Source of the DNA: CAZERT01 sp964630015
Lineage (GTDB): Bacteria > Patescibacteriota > Microgenomatia > UBA10105 > UBA927
Assembly (NCBI GenBank): GCA_964630015.1
Contig: CAZVTJ010000049.1
Coordinates: 1 to 6,730, forward strand
DNA length: 6,730 nucleotides
Direction of reading: 5' to 3'
In this document: piece after piece, positions 1 through 5,661 of the stretch
Layout: the number at the start of each line of letters is the position of its first letter
Numbering within the stretch: position 1 is the stretch's first letter
Notes under the pieces: model-generated
Seen by the model: the letters and a program-made list of their open reading frames with translations, nothing else
Told to the model about the DNA's origin: nothing
Databases searched by the model: none
Made by a program: the position numbers and the translations under genes

Positions 1-668
1 AACAAATTGGTGCTGACGTATTGGCGGAAGCCGGATATTTCAGGACGGAAGAAAGTGCCATTTATAATGCCGCCGGAATTGCGGTCTACCTTACTCCTGC
101 GCCACAAACGGTTCCGGTACTCCTTGATGCATGGTGCACGTATGTGAATACATCATCCGATGATCCGCGTTGTATCGCGGCAGTTTCCCATGTGTGGTTT
201 GAAAAAATTCATCCGTTTCTGGATGGGAACGGAAGGATGGGAAGGCTTGTCAGTTACGCGATTTTAAAAAAACACAGGTTTGATTATGGCGGGTTTGTTC
301 CGATTGAACGATACATCGATGCACAGCGGGATAGCTATTATGAATTTTTAGGAAAAGAAACGCAGGATGTGACGGATTTTGTTGAATTTTTTCTTACTGC
401 ACTGCTTCGTCAGACAAATGATTCTCTTGCGGAAATCAAAAAGCCAAAAACATACGCATCGACCACATTAATCCCGCGTCAGCAGGAAATTGCTTCTCTC
501 ATATCGGAACAACGGGGTATGTCGTTTAACGCCATAGAGCGGCGGTTCCTCCGGATTTCCAAACGGACACTCCACTACGACCTGCGTGAACTGCAAAAAA
601 AAGGCATAATTAAAAAACTTGGTACAACCCGCGGTGTGGTGTATGTTCCGGCAGATCAAAACGGGTAA
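1..668 (+). CDS. Fic-domain protein with C-terminal winged helix (5'-partial)
   Basis: Fic proteins transfer AMP, or less often another phosphate-containing group, from a nucleotide to a hydroxyl side chain of a target protein. The core motif HPFLDGNGRMGR is intact at 210-245 and supplies the catalytic His and the phosphate-binding loop. Upstream, GYFRTEE and the later VYLTPAP resemble the strand and proline segment that form the target-binding flap of Fic domains. The last ~60 residues (about 480-655) read as a winged helix, with ISKRTLHYDLRELQKKGII as recognition helix and wing, so the protein may also bind DNA or act as a regulator. The frame is open to the window edge (first full codon at 3), so the true start and any N-terminal inhibitory (S/T)xxxE(G/N) helix lie outside. 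A TTG at 21 is internal, not a credible start, because conserved Fic sequence precedes or begins there. It is followed after 6 bases by the radical SAM gene. The Fic call is secure; the target is unknown. Confidence 0.93.
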   Translation, partial: QIGADVLAEAGYFRTEESAIYNAAGIAVYLTPAPQTVPVLLDAWCTYVNTSSDDPRCIAAVSHVWFEKIHPFLDGNGRMGRLVSYAILKKHRFDYGGFVPIERYIDAQRDSYYEFLGKETQDVTDFVEFFLTALLRQTNDSLAEIKKPKTYASTTLIPRQQEIASLISEQRGMSFNAIERRFLRISKRTLHYDLRELQKKGIIKKLGTTRGVVYVPADQNG

Positions 669-674
669 ACATCT

Positions 675-1553
675 ATGGTTCCCACAATCCGATCAGTACA
701 GGCAAAAACAATTCTCACCAAATCCGGTCTTCCTGGTTCCGATTGGGTGATCAATCCCTACAACGGCTGTCTGTTCGGATGCATGTATTGTTATGCTGCT
801 CAAATTGCACGGTGGAAGCACCCCAATGAAGTTTGGGGAACCTATGTGGACGTAAAGGAAAATGCTCCGGATATCCTGAAAAGCGAACTGGAAAAAATGC
901 AGAGGAAAACGGGTACAAAAGATTTCGGTTCGATATTTTTCAGTTCAGTCACGGATCCATATGTTGGTGTGGAAGCAAAATATCATCTCACGCGAAAGTG
1001 TCTGGAAGTACTTGCGGATTTTGGTTATATGGGCAGCATTTCCCTTCAGACAAAATCACCTCTGATAACTGGCGATATCGATATCCTTACAAGATTACAC
1101 AACGTTCAGATCGGCTTTACGGTCACAACACTGGATGATGCGGTTTCGCGGTTTTTGGAAGTCGGGGCACCGCCGGTAAGTGCGCGGATTGCGGCACTCA
1201 AAATGCTTCATAACGCGGGTATTAAAACATATGCATTTATTGGTCCGTTGTTGCCCCATTTTACCAACACTCCACAAAAAATTACCCAGTTGTTGGATAC
1301 ACTGGAAGACGTTGGTGTGCATGAAGTATGGTTTGAACATATAAATCTCAGCCCCAAAATAAAGGAGCGCCTCTTTTCGTATCTTACAAAGAGCTCTCCT
1401 GAACTCATAGCTGATTTTGAAATAGCAAATACCCAAGTGTATCGGGATGATCTGGACACCATGATCCATGATGCAATGAAGGGAAGATCATTGATCATGG
1501 GTCTTGGGAAAGTGATCCATCACCAATCATTACCGAAAAAGAAAAACAAATAG
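675..1553 (+). CDS. SPL-family radical SAM protein
   Basis: This is a predicted radical SAM enzyme of 292 residues. The CxxxCxxC cluster-binding motif is C32, C36 and C39 in NPYNGCLFGCMYCYA, which should hold a [4Fe-4S] cluster that cleaves S-adenosylmethionine to a 5'-deoxyadenosyl radical. The NPYxGCxxGCxYCYA context, the KENAPDILKSEL segment and the SSVTDPY segment match the spore photoproduct lyase-like group (COG1533, Rv2578c/PA0069-like), whose members mostly have no proven substrate. True spore photoproduct lyase is unlikely, since nothing here points to a spore former. The protein has a compact single-domain length with no extra C-terminal cluster domain visible. The start is the ATG 6 bases after the Fic stop; no convincing Shine-Dalgarno sequence precedes it, so translation is probably coupled to the Fic gene. 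The DUF167 gene follows after 3 bases. Family is confident, reaction unknown. Confidence 0.93.
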   Translation: MVPTIRSVQAKTILTKSGLPGSDWVINPYNGCLFGCMYCYAAQIARWKHPNEVWGTYVDVKENAPDILKSELEKMQRKTGTKDFGSIFFSSVTDPYVGVEAKYHLTRKCLEVLADFGYMGSISLQTKSPLITGDIDILTRLHNVQIGFTVTTLDDAVSRFLEVGAPPVSARIAALKMLHNAGIKTYAFIGPLLPHFTNTPQKITQLLDTLEDVGVHEVWFEHINLSPKIKERLFSYLTKSSPELIADFEIANTQVYRDDLDTMIHDAMKGRSLIMGLGKVIHHQSLPKKKNK

Positions 1554-1556
1554 TCT

Positions 1557-1778
1557 ATGAATGTTCATGTTCTCGCAAAAACAAAATCCAAAAATACGGG
1601 GGTGAGAAAACTTCAGGGTGGAACGCTGGAAGTCCGTGTCCATGAGTCGCCGATTGATGGGAAGGCAAACGATGCAATTACCCATGAACTTTCAAAGTAC
1701 CTGCATGTTCCGGTTTCACGCATTCGTCTTGCTCGCGGCCAACGGTCAAAACAGAAAACATTTGACATACTTCTGTGA
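1557..1778 (+). CDS. DUF167 / YggU family protein
   Basis: A 73-residue protein of the DUF167 (YggU, COG1872) family, a small alpha/beta fold found across bacteria, archaea and eukaryotes with no established biochemical role. The family hallmark is the central P32-I-D-G-K-A-N38 stretch, preceded by the GTLEVRVHE strand and followed by a helix (DAITHELSKYL) and the VPVSRIRLARGQRSKQK segment, as in known members. At 73 residues it is at the short end for the family, but both the first strand and the last strand (TFDILL) are present, so it looks complete. The ATG lies 3 bases after the radical SAM stop, and both upstream junctions have TCT immediately before the start. No independent Shine-Dalgarno sequence is visible, so it is probably translated by coupling within the Fic-radical SAM-DUF167 operon. 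Its TGA stop lies within the palindrome at 1775-1788. Confidence 0.9.
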   Translation: MNVHVLAKTKSKNTGVRKLQGGTLEVRVHESPIDGKANDAITHELSKYLHVPVSRIRLARGQRSKQKTFDILL

Positions 1779-1789
1779 TATATATCACT
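1774..1789. promoter_or_regulatory. Perfect palindrome resembling a CRP/FNR-type operator
   Basis: GTGATATATATCAC (1775-1788) is a perfect 14-base palindrome. With its flanks it reads TGTGA-N6-TCACT, one base away from the classical CRP half-site pair TGTGA-N6-TCACA. It overlaps the DUF167 stop codon and lies about 136 bases before the start of the secreted-protein gene, so it could be an operator for that gene. A weak extended -10-like TGATACATA at 1808-1816 would put the palindrome near -41, but that fit depends on a poor hexamer. The central TATATA is AT-rich, so chance palindromy is possible, and no CRP-family regulator is visible in the window. Confidence 0.35.
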
Positions 1790-1866
1790 TTTCTTCCTGT
1801 GGTTTCATGATACATAGAAGTTGTATGGATTCCTGTCATCATACAGCAGTACTAAAAATGTAAATT

Positions 1867-1891
1867 CCGCCAATTCTGGCGGATTTTTTTT
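1867..1891 (+). terminator. Rho-independent terminator after DUF167
   Basis: A 6-bp GC-rich stem (CCGCCA 1867-1872 paired with TGGCGG 1877-1882) with a 4-base loop (ATTC) is followed by A and eight T residues (1884-1891). This is a canonical intrinsic terminator. It should end the Fic-radical SAM-DUF167 transcript about 90 bases after its last stop codon. It also sits only 11 bases before the Shine-Dalgarno sequence of the next gene. Any promoter for that gene located upstream would therefore have to read through it. Confidence 0.9.
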
Positions 1892-1902
1892 GTAAATAGG
1901 GG

Positions 1903-1910
1903 GGAGGTGA
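1903..1910 (+). promoter_or_regulatory. Strong Shine-Dalgarno for the secreted-protein gene
   Basis: GGAGGTGA ends 7 bases before the ATG at 1918 and is preceded by four more G residues. It is close to a full match to the anti-Shine-Dalgarno end of 16S rRNA and much better than at the other starts in this window. It fixes the start codon of the secreted protein and suggests efficient translation once the mRNA is made. Confidence 0.85.
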
Positions 1911-1917
1911 AACAACA

Positions 1918-3240
1918 ATGAAACGACTTCTTTTAATTGCACTTTTTTTTGTGAGCCTTGCCCTCTTGCCATATAGTGTCTATGCACAAAACCTGATTAC
2001 GAATGGAAGTTTTGAAACGCCACAAGTAACCGGTTCGGAAAATTGGCAGATTTTTACCGGCACAGAGGTAAGCCCATGGATTGTAAACGGAACACCCGAT
2101 GCGGGCGAACCCGAACATGCACTGGAATACCAAAAAAATGGTATCTATTTGGGTTCAAAAGCAAAAGATGGTGTGCAATATGTGGAGCTGGATGGCGATT
2201 ATCCGGTAACGTTAAGTCAGACTATACCGGCATGTTCAAGCGGGAAGTATCAAGTCTCATTTAATTATGCAGCACGTCCAGGTCATTCGGATAATAAAAT
2301 TTTAGCAAAATTTGGCGATACCACTCTTTTAGATAACGAATCGGTATCACCGACAAATCCATTCGATTGGAAAACATACAATCAGGAGGTATCGGGTCCA
2401 ACATCGGGAACGGTGGTAATATCGTTTGAGGAAAAGGGAGAAAACGATCAGCTTGGTATGTTTTTGGATAACGTAAATGTTGAATGTATACTTTCAACAG
2501 ATGATGATGGGGATAAAGTTCCTAATAACTTGGATTTTTGTCCTGGAACTAAACCGGATACCGAACAAGATTTTACCGATCAGTGGGGTGTCCATAGGTG
2601 GCATTGGGACGATTCATGGATTCAACAAACGAATAAAGCACAAAAAGGTGGTAAGGAACCATATGAAATGTCCTATACCGCAGGATGCAGCTGTTGGCAG
2701 ATATTGGATGCATTGAATAAAGCAGGTCTTGGTGAATTCGGCGGACATTATAAATTCGGATGTAGCACAAGCATTCTGGAAGATTTCCATAAAGATGTAG
2801 AAGATAGGGCATTACATGGTTTGTATTACATCGAAACTGTATCGGTTCCGGGTAAACCTACAGGAATTGTCCAATCCAGTCCAACCGTATTAGGCACGAA
2901 GTATATTCTCAAAGCTTCCGGTACCTATAAGTTTGCATCATGGGGTGTTGCGGGGATTGCGGATGCAATGTATTCACTACGTATTCCCAATCAACCATAT
3001 AGTTACCATAGTAATCCTGTAAATACGTGGGTGAATGGTTCGGTATTTCCTGGATCGTTGAAAGATTACTTAAAACTATGGGTGAATGGTTCTGCAGTGG
3101 AATGGATAGGAAGCTACTCGGATCATCTGTATTCGTATGAGTTTACAGGTACGGGATCGCCGATTACCTTTAGCATTAAGGATGACAATTACGGGGACAA
3201 TAGTGGTGCGTTAACGGTGGATATTTTTGCGCAGTTGTAA
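1918..3240 (+). CDS. Secreted multidomain protein with TSP3-like repeat and two beta-sandwich domains
   Basis: An exported protein of 440 residues with no assignable enzyme activity. Residues 1-23 form a Sec signal peptide (MKRLLL, long hydrophobic core, cleavage likely after VYA-23). Residues 24-191 (NLITNGSFE...FLDNVNVEC) look like a DUF642/galactose-binding-like beta-sandwich of the kind found in cell-surface proteins, with the typical NGSFE start. Residues 195-210 (DDDGDKVPNNLDFCPG) are a thrombospondin type 3-like calcium-binding stretch. Residues 250-292 hold a cysteine module (C257, C259, C282) with GHYKFGC. Residues 318-437 form a second predicted beta-sandwich rich in Tyr, Ser and Gly, ending DNYGDNSGALTVDIF, reminiscent of lectin-like PA-IL folds. 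The six mature cysteines (106, 190, 208, 257, 259, 282) could form disulfides outside the cell. No C-terminal sorting signal or membrane anchor is visible, so it is probably released or non-covalently surface-bound. Adhesion or glycan binding is an inference. Confidence 0.85.
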   Translation: MKRLLLIALFFVSLALLPYSVYAQNLITNGSFETPQVTGSENWQIFTGTEVSPWIVNGTPDAGEPEHALEYQKNGIYLGSKAKDGVQYVELDGDYPVTLSQTIPACSSGKYQVSFNYAARPGHSDNKILAKFGDTTLLDNESVSPTNPFDWKTYNQEVSGPTSGTVVISFEEKGENDQLGMFLDNVNVECILSTDDDGDKVPNNLDFCPGTKPDTEQDFTDQWGVHRWHWDDSWIQQTNKAQKGGKEPYEMSYTAGCSCWQILDALNKAGLGEFGGHYKFGCSTSILEDFHKDVEDRALHGLYYIETVSVPGKPTGIVQSSPTVLGTKYILKASGTYKFASWGVAGIADAMYSLRIPNQPYSYHSNPVNTWVNGSVFPGSLKDYLKLWVNGSAVEWIGSYSDHLYSYEFTGTGSPITFSIKDDNYGDNSGALTVDIFAQL

Positions 3241-3256
3241 GAGGTTGAGTGTTTAG

Positions 3257-3288
3257 CATAAAGGGCTGCAGATTTGCAGTCCTTTATG
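3257..3288. terminator. Long hairpin between convergent genes
   Basis: CATAAAGGGCTGCA (3257-3270) pairs with TGCAGTCCTTTATG (3275-3288) over 14 positions with one G-T wobble and a GATT loop. It lies 16 bases after the stop of the secreted-protein gene and 6 bases beyond the stop of the convergent minus-strand gene, so it could end transcription from both sides. Neither strand has a clear T run after the stem, so it is not a textbook intrinsic terminator. It may instead stabilise mRNA 3' ends. Confidence 0.55.
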
Positions 3289-3294
3289 TGGTGG

Positions 3295-3732
3295 TTATTT
3301 AGTCGGTTTGGGACGGATGATACCTTTAAAAAGAATCACACTATAGATGGCAAGCACAAGGCTAAGAAGTGAATACAAAATAATCCCCCCAAGCACCACG
3401 ATCCACCACACTCCCTCCGGAGGTCGTGTCCCCGATGCAATTCCGGTCGCAATTGCCAAACCCTGCGAACCAAACAGCAATCCGATTGCCGATACATACA
3501 GCAGTAAAAGCAGTTTCCAAAACCGTTTTTCCCGAAATGCGGTAGCGATTATCAGTCCGCCACCCAACAGGATAAGCGGGAACATTTCCCCAATCAAAAG
3601 ATAATCAAACCGCACTACTCCTGATCGAATAGTTCCAAATAGGGAAGTTACCAGAAGAAACAGAAACGGAATCCACAATAAACATGTTCCGAAAAAGGCT
3701 ATTACGATCGTAAGGAGTGAATGTTTCTTCAT
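3295..3732 (-). CDS. Small four-segment membrane protein, unknown family
   Basis: I do not recognise this 145-residue protein. It has four hydrophobic segments (about 7-33, 44-65, 72-97 and 107-135). Basic residues at the N-terminus (KKH), in the middle loop (REKR, 67-70) and at the C-terminus (KGIIRPKPTK) predict both ends in the cytoplasm. No catalytic motif is evident. The chosen start is the ATG at 3732. The frame stays open to a TTG at 3843, but that extension is hydrophilic, overlaps the divergent gene start and lacks a membrane-protein character. GAAGG lies unusually close to the ATG (one base between), so the ribosome site is weak. The gene is alone on the minus strand, convergent with the secreted-protein gene and divergent from the 602-residue membrane protein gene. 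That it is a real gene is supported by its consistent hydrophobic pattern with charges in the loops. Confidence 0.72.
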   Translation of the reverse strand: MKKHSLLTIVIAFFGTCLLWIPFLFLLVTSLFGTIRSGVVRFDYLLIGEMFPLILLGGGLIIATAFREKRFWKLLLLLYVSAIGLLFGSQGLAIATGIASGTRPPEGVWWIVVLGGIILYSLLSLVLAIYSVILFKGIIRPKPTK

Positions 3733-3780
3733 ACCTTCACAATACCACTTATGGGCAAAGTGTGTCCGTGTGGTAACGGA

Positions 3781-3809
3781 ATAATGTTGTCGATATAAAA
3801 ACGTGACGA
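3781..3809 (-). promoter_or_regulatory. Possible minus-strand promoter for the 145-residue membrane gene
   Basis: Read on the minus strand, TCGTCA (3809-3804) and CATTAT (3786-3781) are separated by 17 bases, each matching four of six positions of the sigma-70-type -35 and -10 consensus. Transcription would start near 3774, giving a leader of about 40 bases. The -35 box overlaps that of the plus-strand promoter candidate. The match is modest and the call is tentative. Confidence 0.3.
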
Positions 3810-3830
3810 TACAATCCACAAGAGTATACT
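3803..3830 (+). promoter_or_regulatory. Putative promoter with leaderless start
   Basis: GTGACG (3803-3808) and TATACT (3825-3830) are separated by 16 bases, with four and five matches to the -35 and -10 consensus. A start site about 7 bases after the -10 falls on or beside the ATG at 3837. No Shine-Dalgarno sequence precedes that ATG, which agrees with a leaderless mRNA. The region 3733-3836 is the only intergenic space between this gene and its divergent neighbour, so a promoter is expected here. Confidence 0.55.
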
Positions 3831-3836
3831 GGGTAT

Positions 3837-5645
3837 ATGGCAAATATGCTGGTGGTTACGGCATCGTCGTTATGGAAAACATGTACACGTGCATTGTTTC
3901 ATTTGTATCGTCGTAAGGGTCCATTGGGAAAATTCCTTCTTCCTTTAACACTGATACTGTTGGTGTTGTATGGTATTCGTGTAATTGTTTTACCCGATTT
4001 CATATACTGGATAAGTATAGTTGCCAGTGTATATATTGGTTGGAAATGGGCGAATTTTATCCGTAAGTTTCCGGCGTTTACAATGGTAGTGTTATATATT
4101 GGTTTATTAAGTTACTTCGTGTTGTATTCCATCCAAAAATCCGAAACTATCATTGCCCATTACATGGATTTTATAATCATGTTTTTTGGTTCTGCGCTCG
4201 TGGGCACTATACGGACTTTTTTACGCGAAAAGAATCCTCATTCACCGTTTCTTATTGTCAGAATTCGCAATGCGTTTCCAAAACATATTCGGGCTATAGG
4301 CGACAGTATTGGAATTCTTGTCATCACCGCACTCATTCTTTTGGCAGTTTTTTACTGGGAAGAAGTCCCGAAGTGTATCTACAATGTTGCGGAACGTAAA
4401 TTCACGAATGTGTATGACCGCATAGATAAAAATAGCAGGGATATAGATAGCCTTATCGAACGGAAAAAGAGTGAAACTATCTCAGTGGAAGATTTTGATT
4501 TGTTTACGAATACTTATATGGATCTGTTCGTACTTCAAAATCAGTATTTAAGGGAAGCGGATCAAATCGTCTCGGTACAGTCAAAAATTCCGTTTTTGCC
4601 TTCCGATTATCAGGTATATCATCATGAAAAAATTAAATGGTTACAGGCACATCAGGCGTGGCTTACATCATTCCATGAGCTTAAACGCTTAGAAAACGTC
4701 ATATCGGACGTATATTTTGAGGTAGAAAATATTAAGGATCACATGCTCTCCGCTTTGCAGGGTGATCCCACAAAGGTAGACAGTGGATTGCGCCAAGTAA
4801 TCAAGGAATCCCAAGAGATCAGAAAGAAAGTGGATGCACTAAAGAAGCAGAATCAGATTTCGGAAGAAATGGAGGATTATGTTGCTATCCGTACAAAACA
4901 GATCATCGACATGTCGGAAATCGTACTTTCCAGTTTTCAGGATACCAAGCCGGATATAGATTATTATGCAACAATATCGGAAATTCAATCACGCGGCAAT
5001 TCGCTGGACGCACTGGCAATATACGGGAGGTGGAGGGAAGGGTATTCAGCCCCGATGGAGCAAAAGGTGTACGAACTGTACGATACAGCATATTCATTTG
5101 AAGAAAGCATGTTCGAACAGTTTTTCAAAAATGGAATACTCAAGGATCGCATCAGCCCGTTTGTTGAAAAAATAGGTATCCTTCCGGTGTATGAGCAGGT
5201 AAAAGATACTCCACCGCTTCCATTAACGAAAAGGGAATTGGAAGAGTACTACCGAATATATCAAGATCCGTATGTTATGCATATTCGGAACTCATTGAAT
5301 GAGTATCTAAAATTGGGGAAGGAAACATCAGGAATCGAAAAAGTTGCTGTGGAAAAAGCGACAAAAGACGATTTGGAATATGGATTGCAATCGTTTAACA
5401 GGGAATACTACAAGAGTAAATTTGTTGTCATAGAAACATATATACAATCGGATATCCTCAAGGTCATTACCATTGTTTTTCAAAATAAACCTGATAGGTA
5501 TTTTATTACAGCTGTACGGGCTACCGGTAATCAATCATATACATTGGAAAATTTTTTCTCACCAAAGTCGTTTTCTACGGATGACACAAAGAGTATGTAT
5601 GAACGATATGGTGAACTAATTCTTGATACCAAGCATTCCCTATAG
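3837..5645 (+). CDS. Large membrane protein with C-terminal exterior domain, unknown function
   Basis: I cannot assign this 602-residue protein to a family. Five hydrophobic segments lie at about 33-52, 54-75, 79-98, 106-125 and 155-174. The positive-inside rule (RRK at 25-27, RK at 76-77, many basic residues at 126-152) puts the N-terminus inside and the ~425-residue C-terminal part outside. Residues ~185-350 are helical and rich in charged residues (for example DRIDKNSRDIDSLIERKKSE and KKVDALKKQNQISEEMEDY), consistent with a coiled coil or helical bundle. Residues ~525-565 (KSKFVVIETY...KVITIVFQNKPDRYFITAV) look beta-stranded and may form a small closing domain. No catalytic motif is visible. 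The start has a promoter-like element immediately upstream and no Shine-Dalgarno sequence; ATG at 3846 is an alternative. The hydrolase gene starts 16 bases downstream, so the two are probably co-transcribed. A sensory, structural or envelope role would be guesswork. Confidence 0.85.
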   Translation: MANMLVVTASSLWKTCTRALFHLYRRKGPLGKFLLPLTLILLVLYGIRVIVLPDFIYWISIVASVYIGWKWANFIRKFPAFTMVVLYIGLLSYFVLYSIQKSETIIAHYMDFIIMFFGSALVGTIRTFLREKNPHSPFLIVRIRNAFPKHIRAIGDSIGILVITALILLAVFYWEEVPKCIYNVAERKFTNVYDRIDKNSRDIDSLIERKKSETISVEDFDLFTNTYMDLFVLQNQYLREADQIVSVQSKIPFLPSDYQVYHHEKIKWLQAHQAWLTSFHELKRLENVISDVYFEVENIKDHMLSALQGDPTKVDSGLRQVIKESQEIRKKVDALKKQNQISEEMEDYVAIRTKQIIDMSEIVLSSFQDTKPDIDYYATISEIQSRGNSLDALAIYGRWREGYSAPMEQKVYELYDTAYSFEESMFEQFFKNGILKDRISPFVEKIGILPVYEQVKDTPPLPLTKRELEEYYRIYQDPYVMHIRNSLNEYLKLGKETSGIEKVAVEKATKDDLEYGLQSFNREYYKSKFVVIETYIQSDILKVITIVFQNKPDRYFITAVRATGNQSYTLENFFSPKSFSTDDTKSMYERYGELILDTKHSL

Positions 5646-5661
5646 AACGAAAGGCTTATTT

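Noticed and set aside
1..668. Toxin-antitoxin module reading of the Fic gene
   Set aside because: No small antitoxin-like gene lies downstream; the next gene is a radical SAM enzyme. A class with a separate upstream antitoxin cannot be excluded because the upstream sequence is missing.
1557..1778. Recoded UGA (code 25) as in Gracilibacteria or Absconditabacteria
   Set aside because: DUF167 ends at TGA exactly where the family's last strand ends, and no complete gene in the window needs TGA read as glycine.
1618..1863. An 81-codon plus-strand frame overlapping DUF167 and running into the gap
   Set aside because: It is out of frame with the clear DUF167 gene, its translation has no recognisable pattern, and its 3' part is regulatory-looking sequence before the terminator.
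3028..3092. A 14-base exact direct repeat TGGGTGAATGGTTC (3028-3041 and 3079-3092)
   Set aside because: Both copies encode WVNGS in the same frame within a beta-rich domain, 17 codons apart. This fits a repeated surface motif in the protein better than a mobile or regulatory repeat.
3347..3604. Plus-strand frame antisense to the four-segment membrane gene
   Set aside because: Its translation is rich in Pro, Ser and Arg as expected for the complement of a hydrophobic gene, and it has no ribosome site.
3733..3843. N-terminal extension of the minus-strand membrane gene to a TTG at 3843
   Set aside because: The extra 37 residues have no conserved or membrane-protein character, would overlap the divergent gene start and would cover both promoter candidates. 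The ATG at 3732 gives a normal first membrane segment.
5623..5661. TTG start 13 codons upstream for the GH-A gene
   Set aside because: It overlaps the end of the 602-residue gene, whereas the ATG at 5662 has GAAAGG at a suitable distance and begins directly at the first barrel strand.
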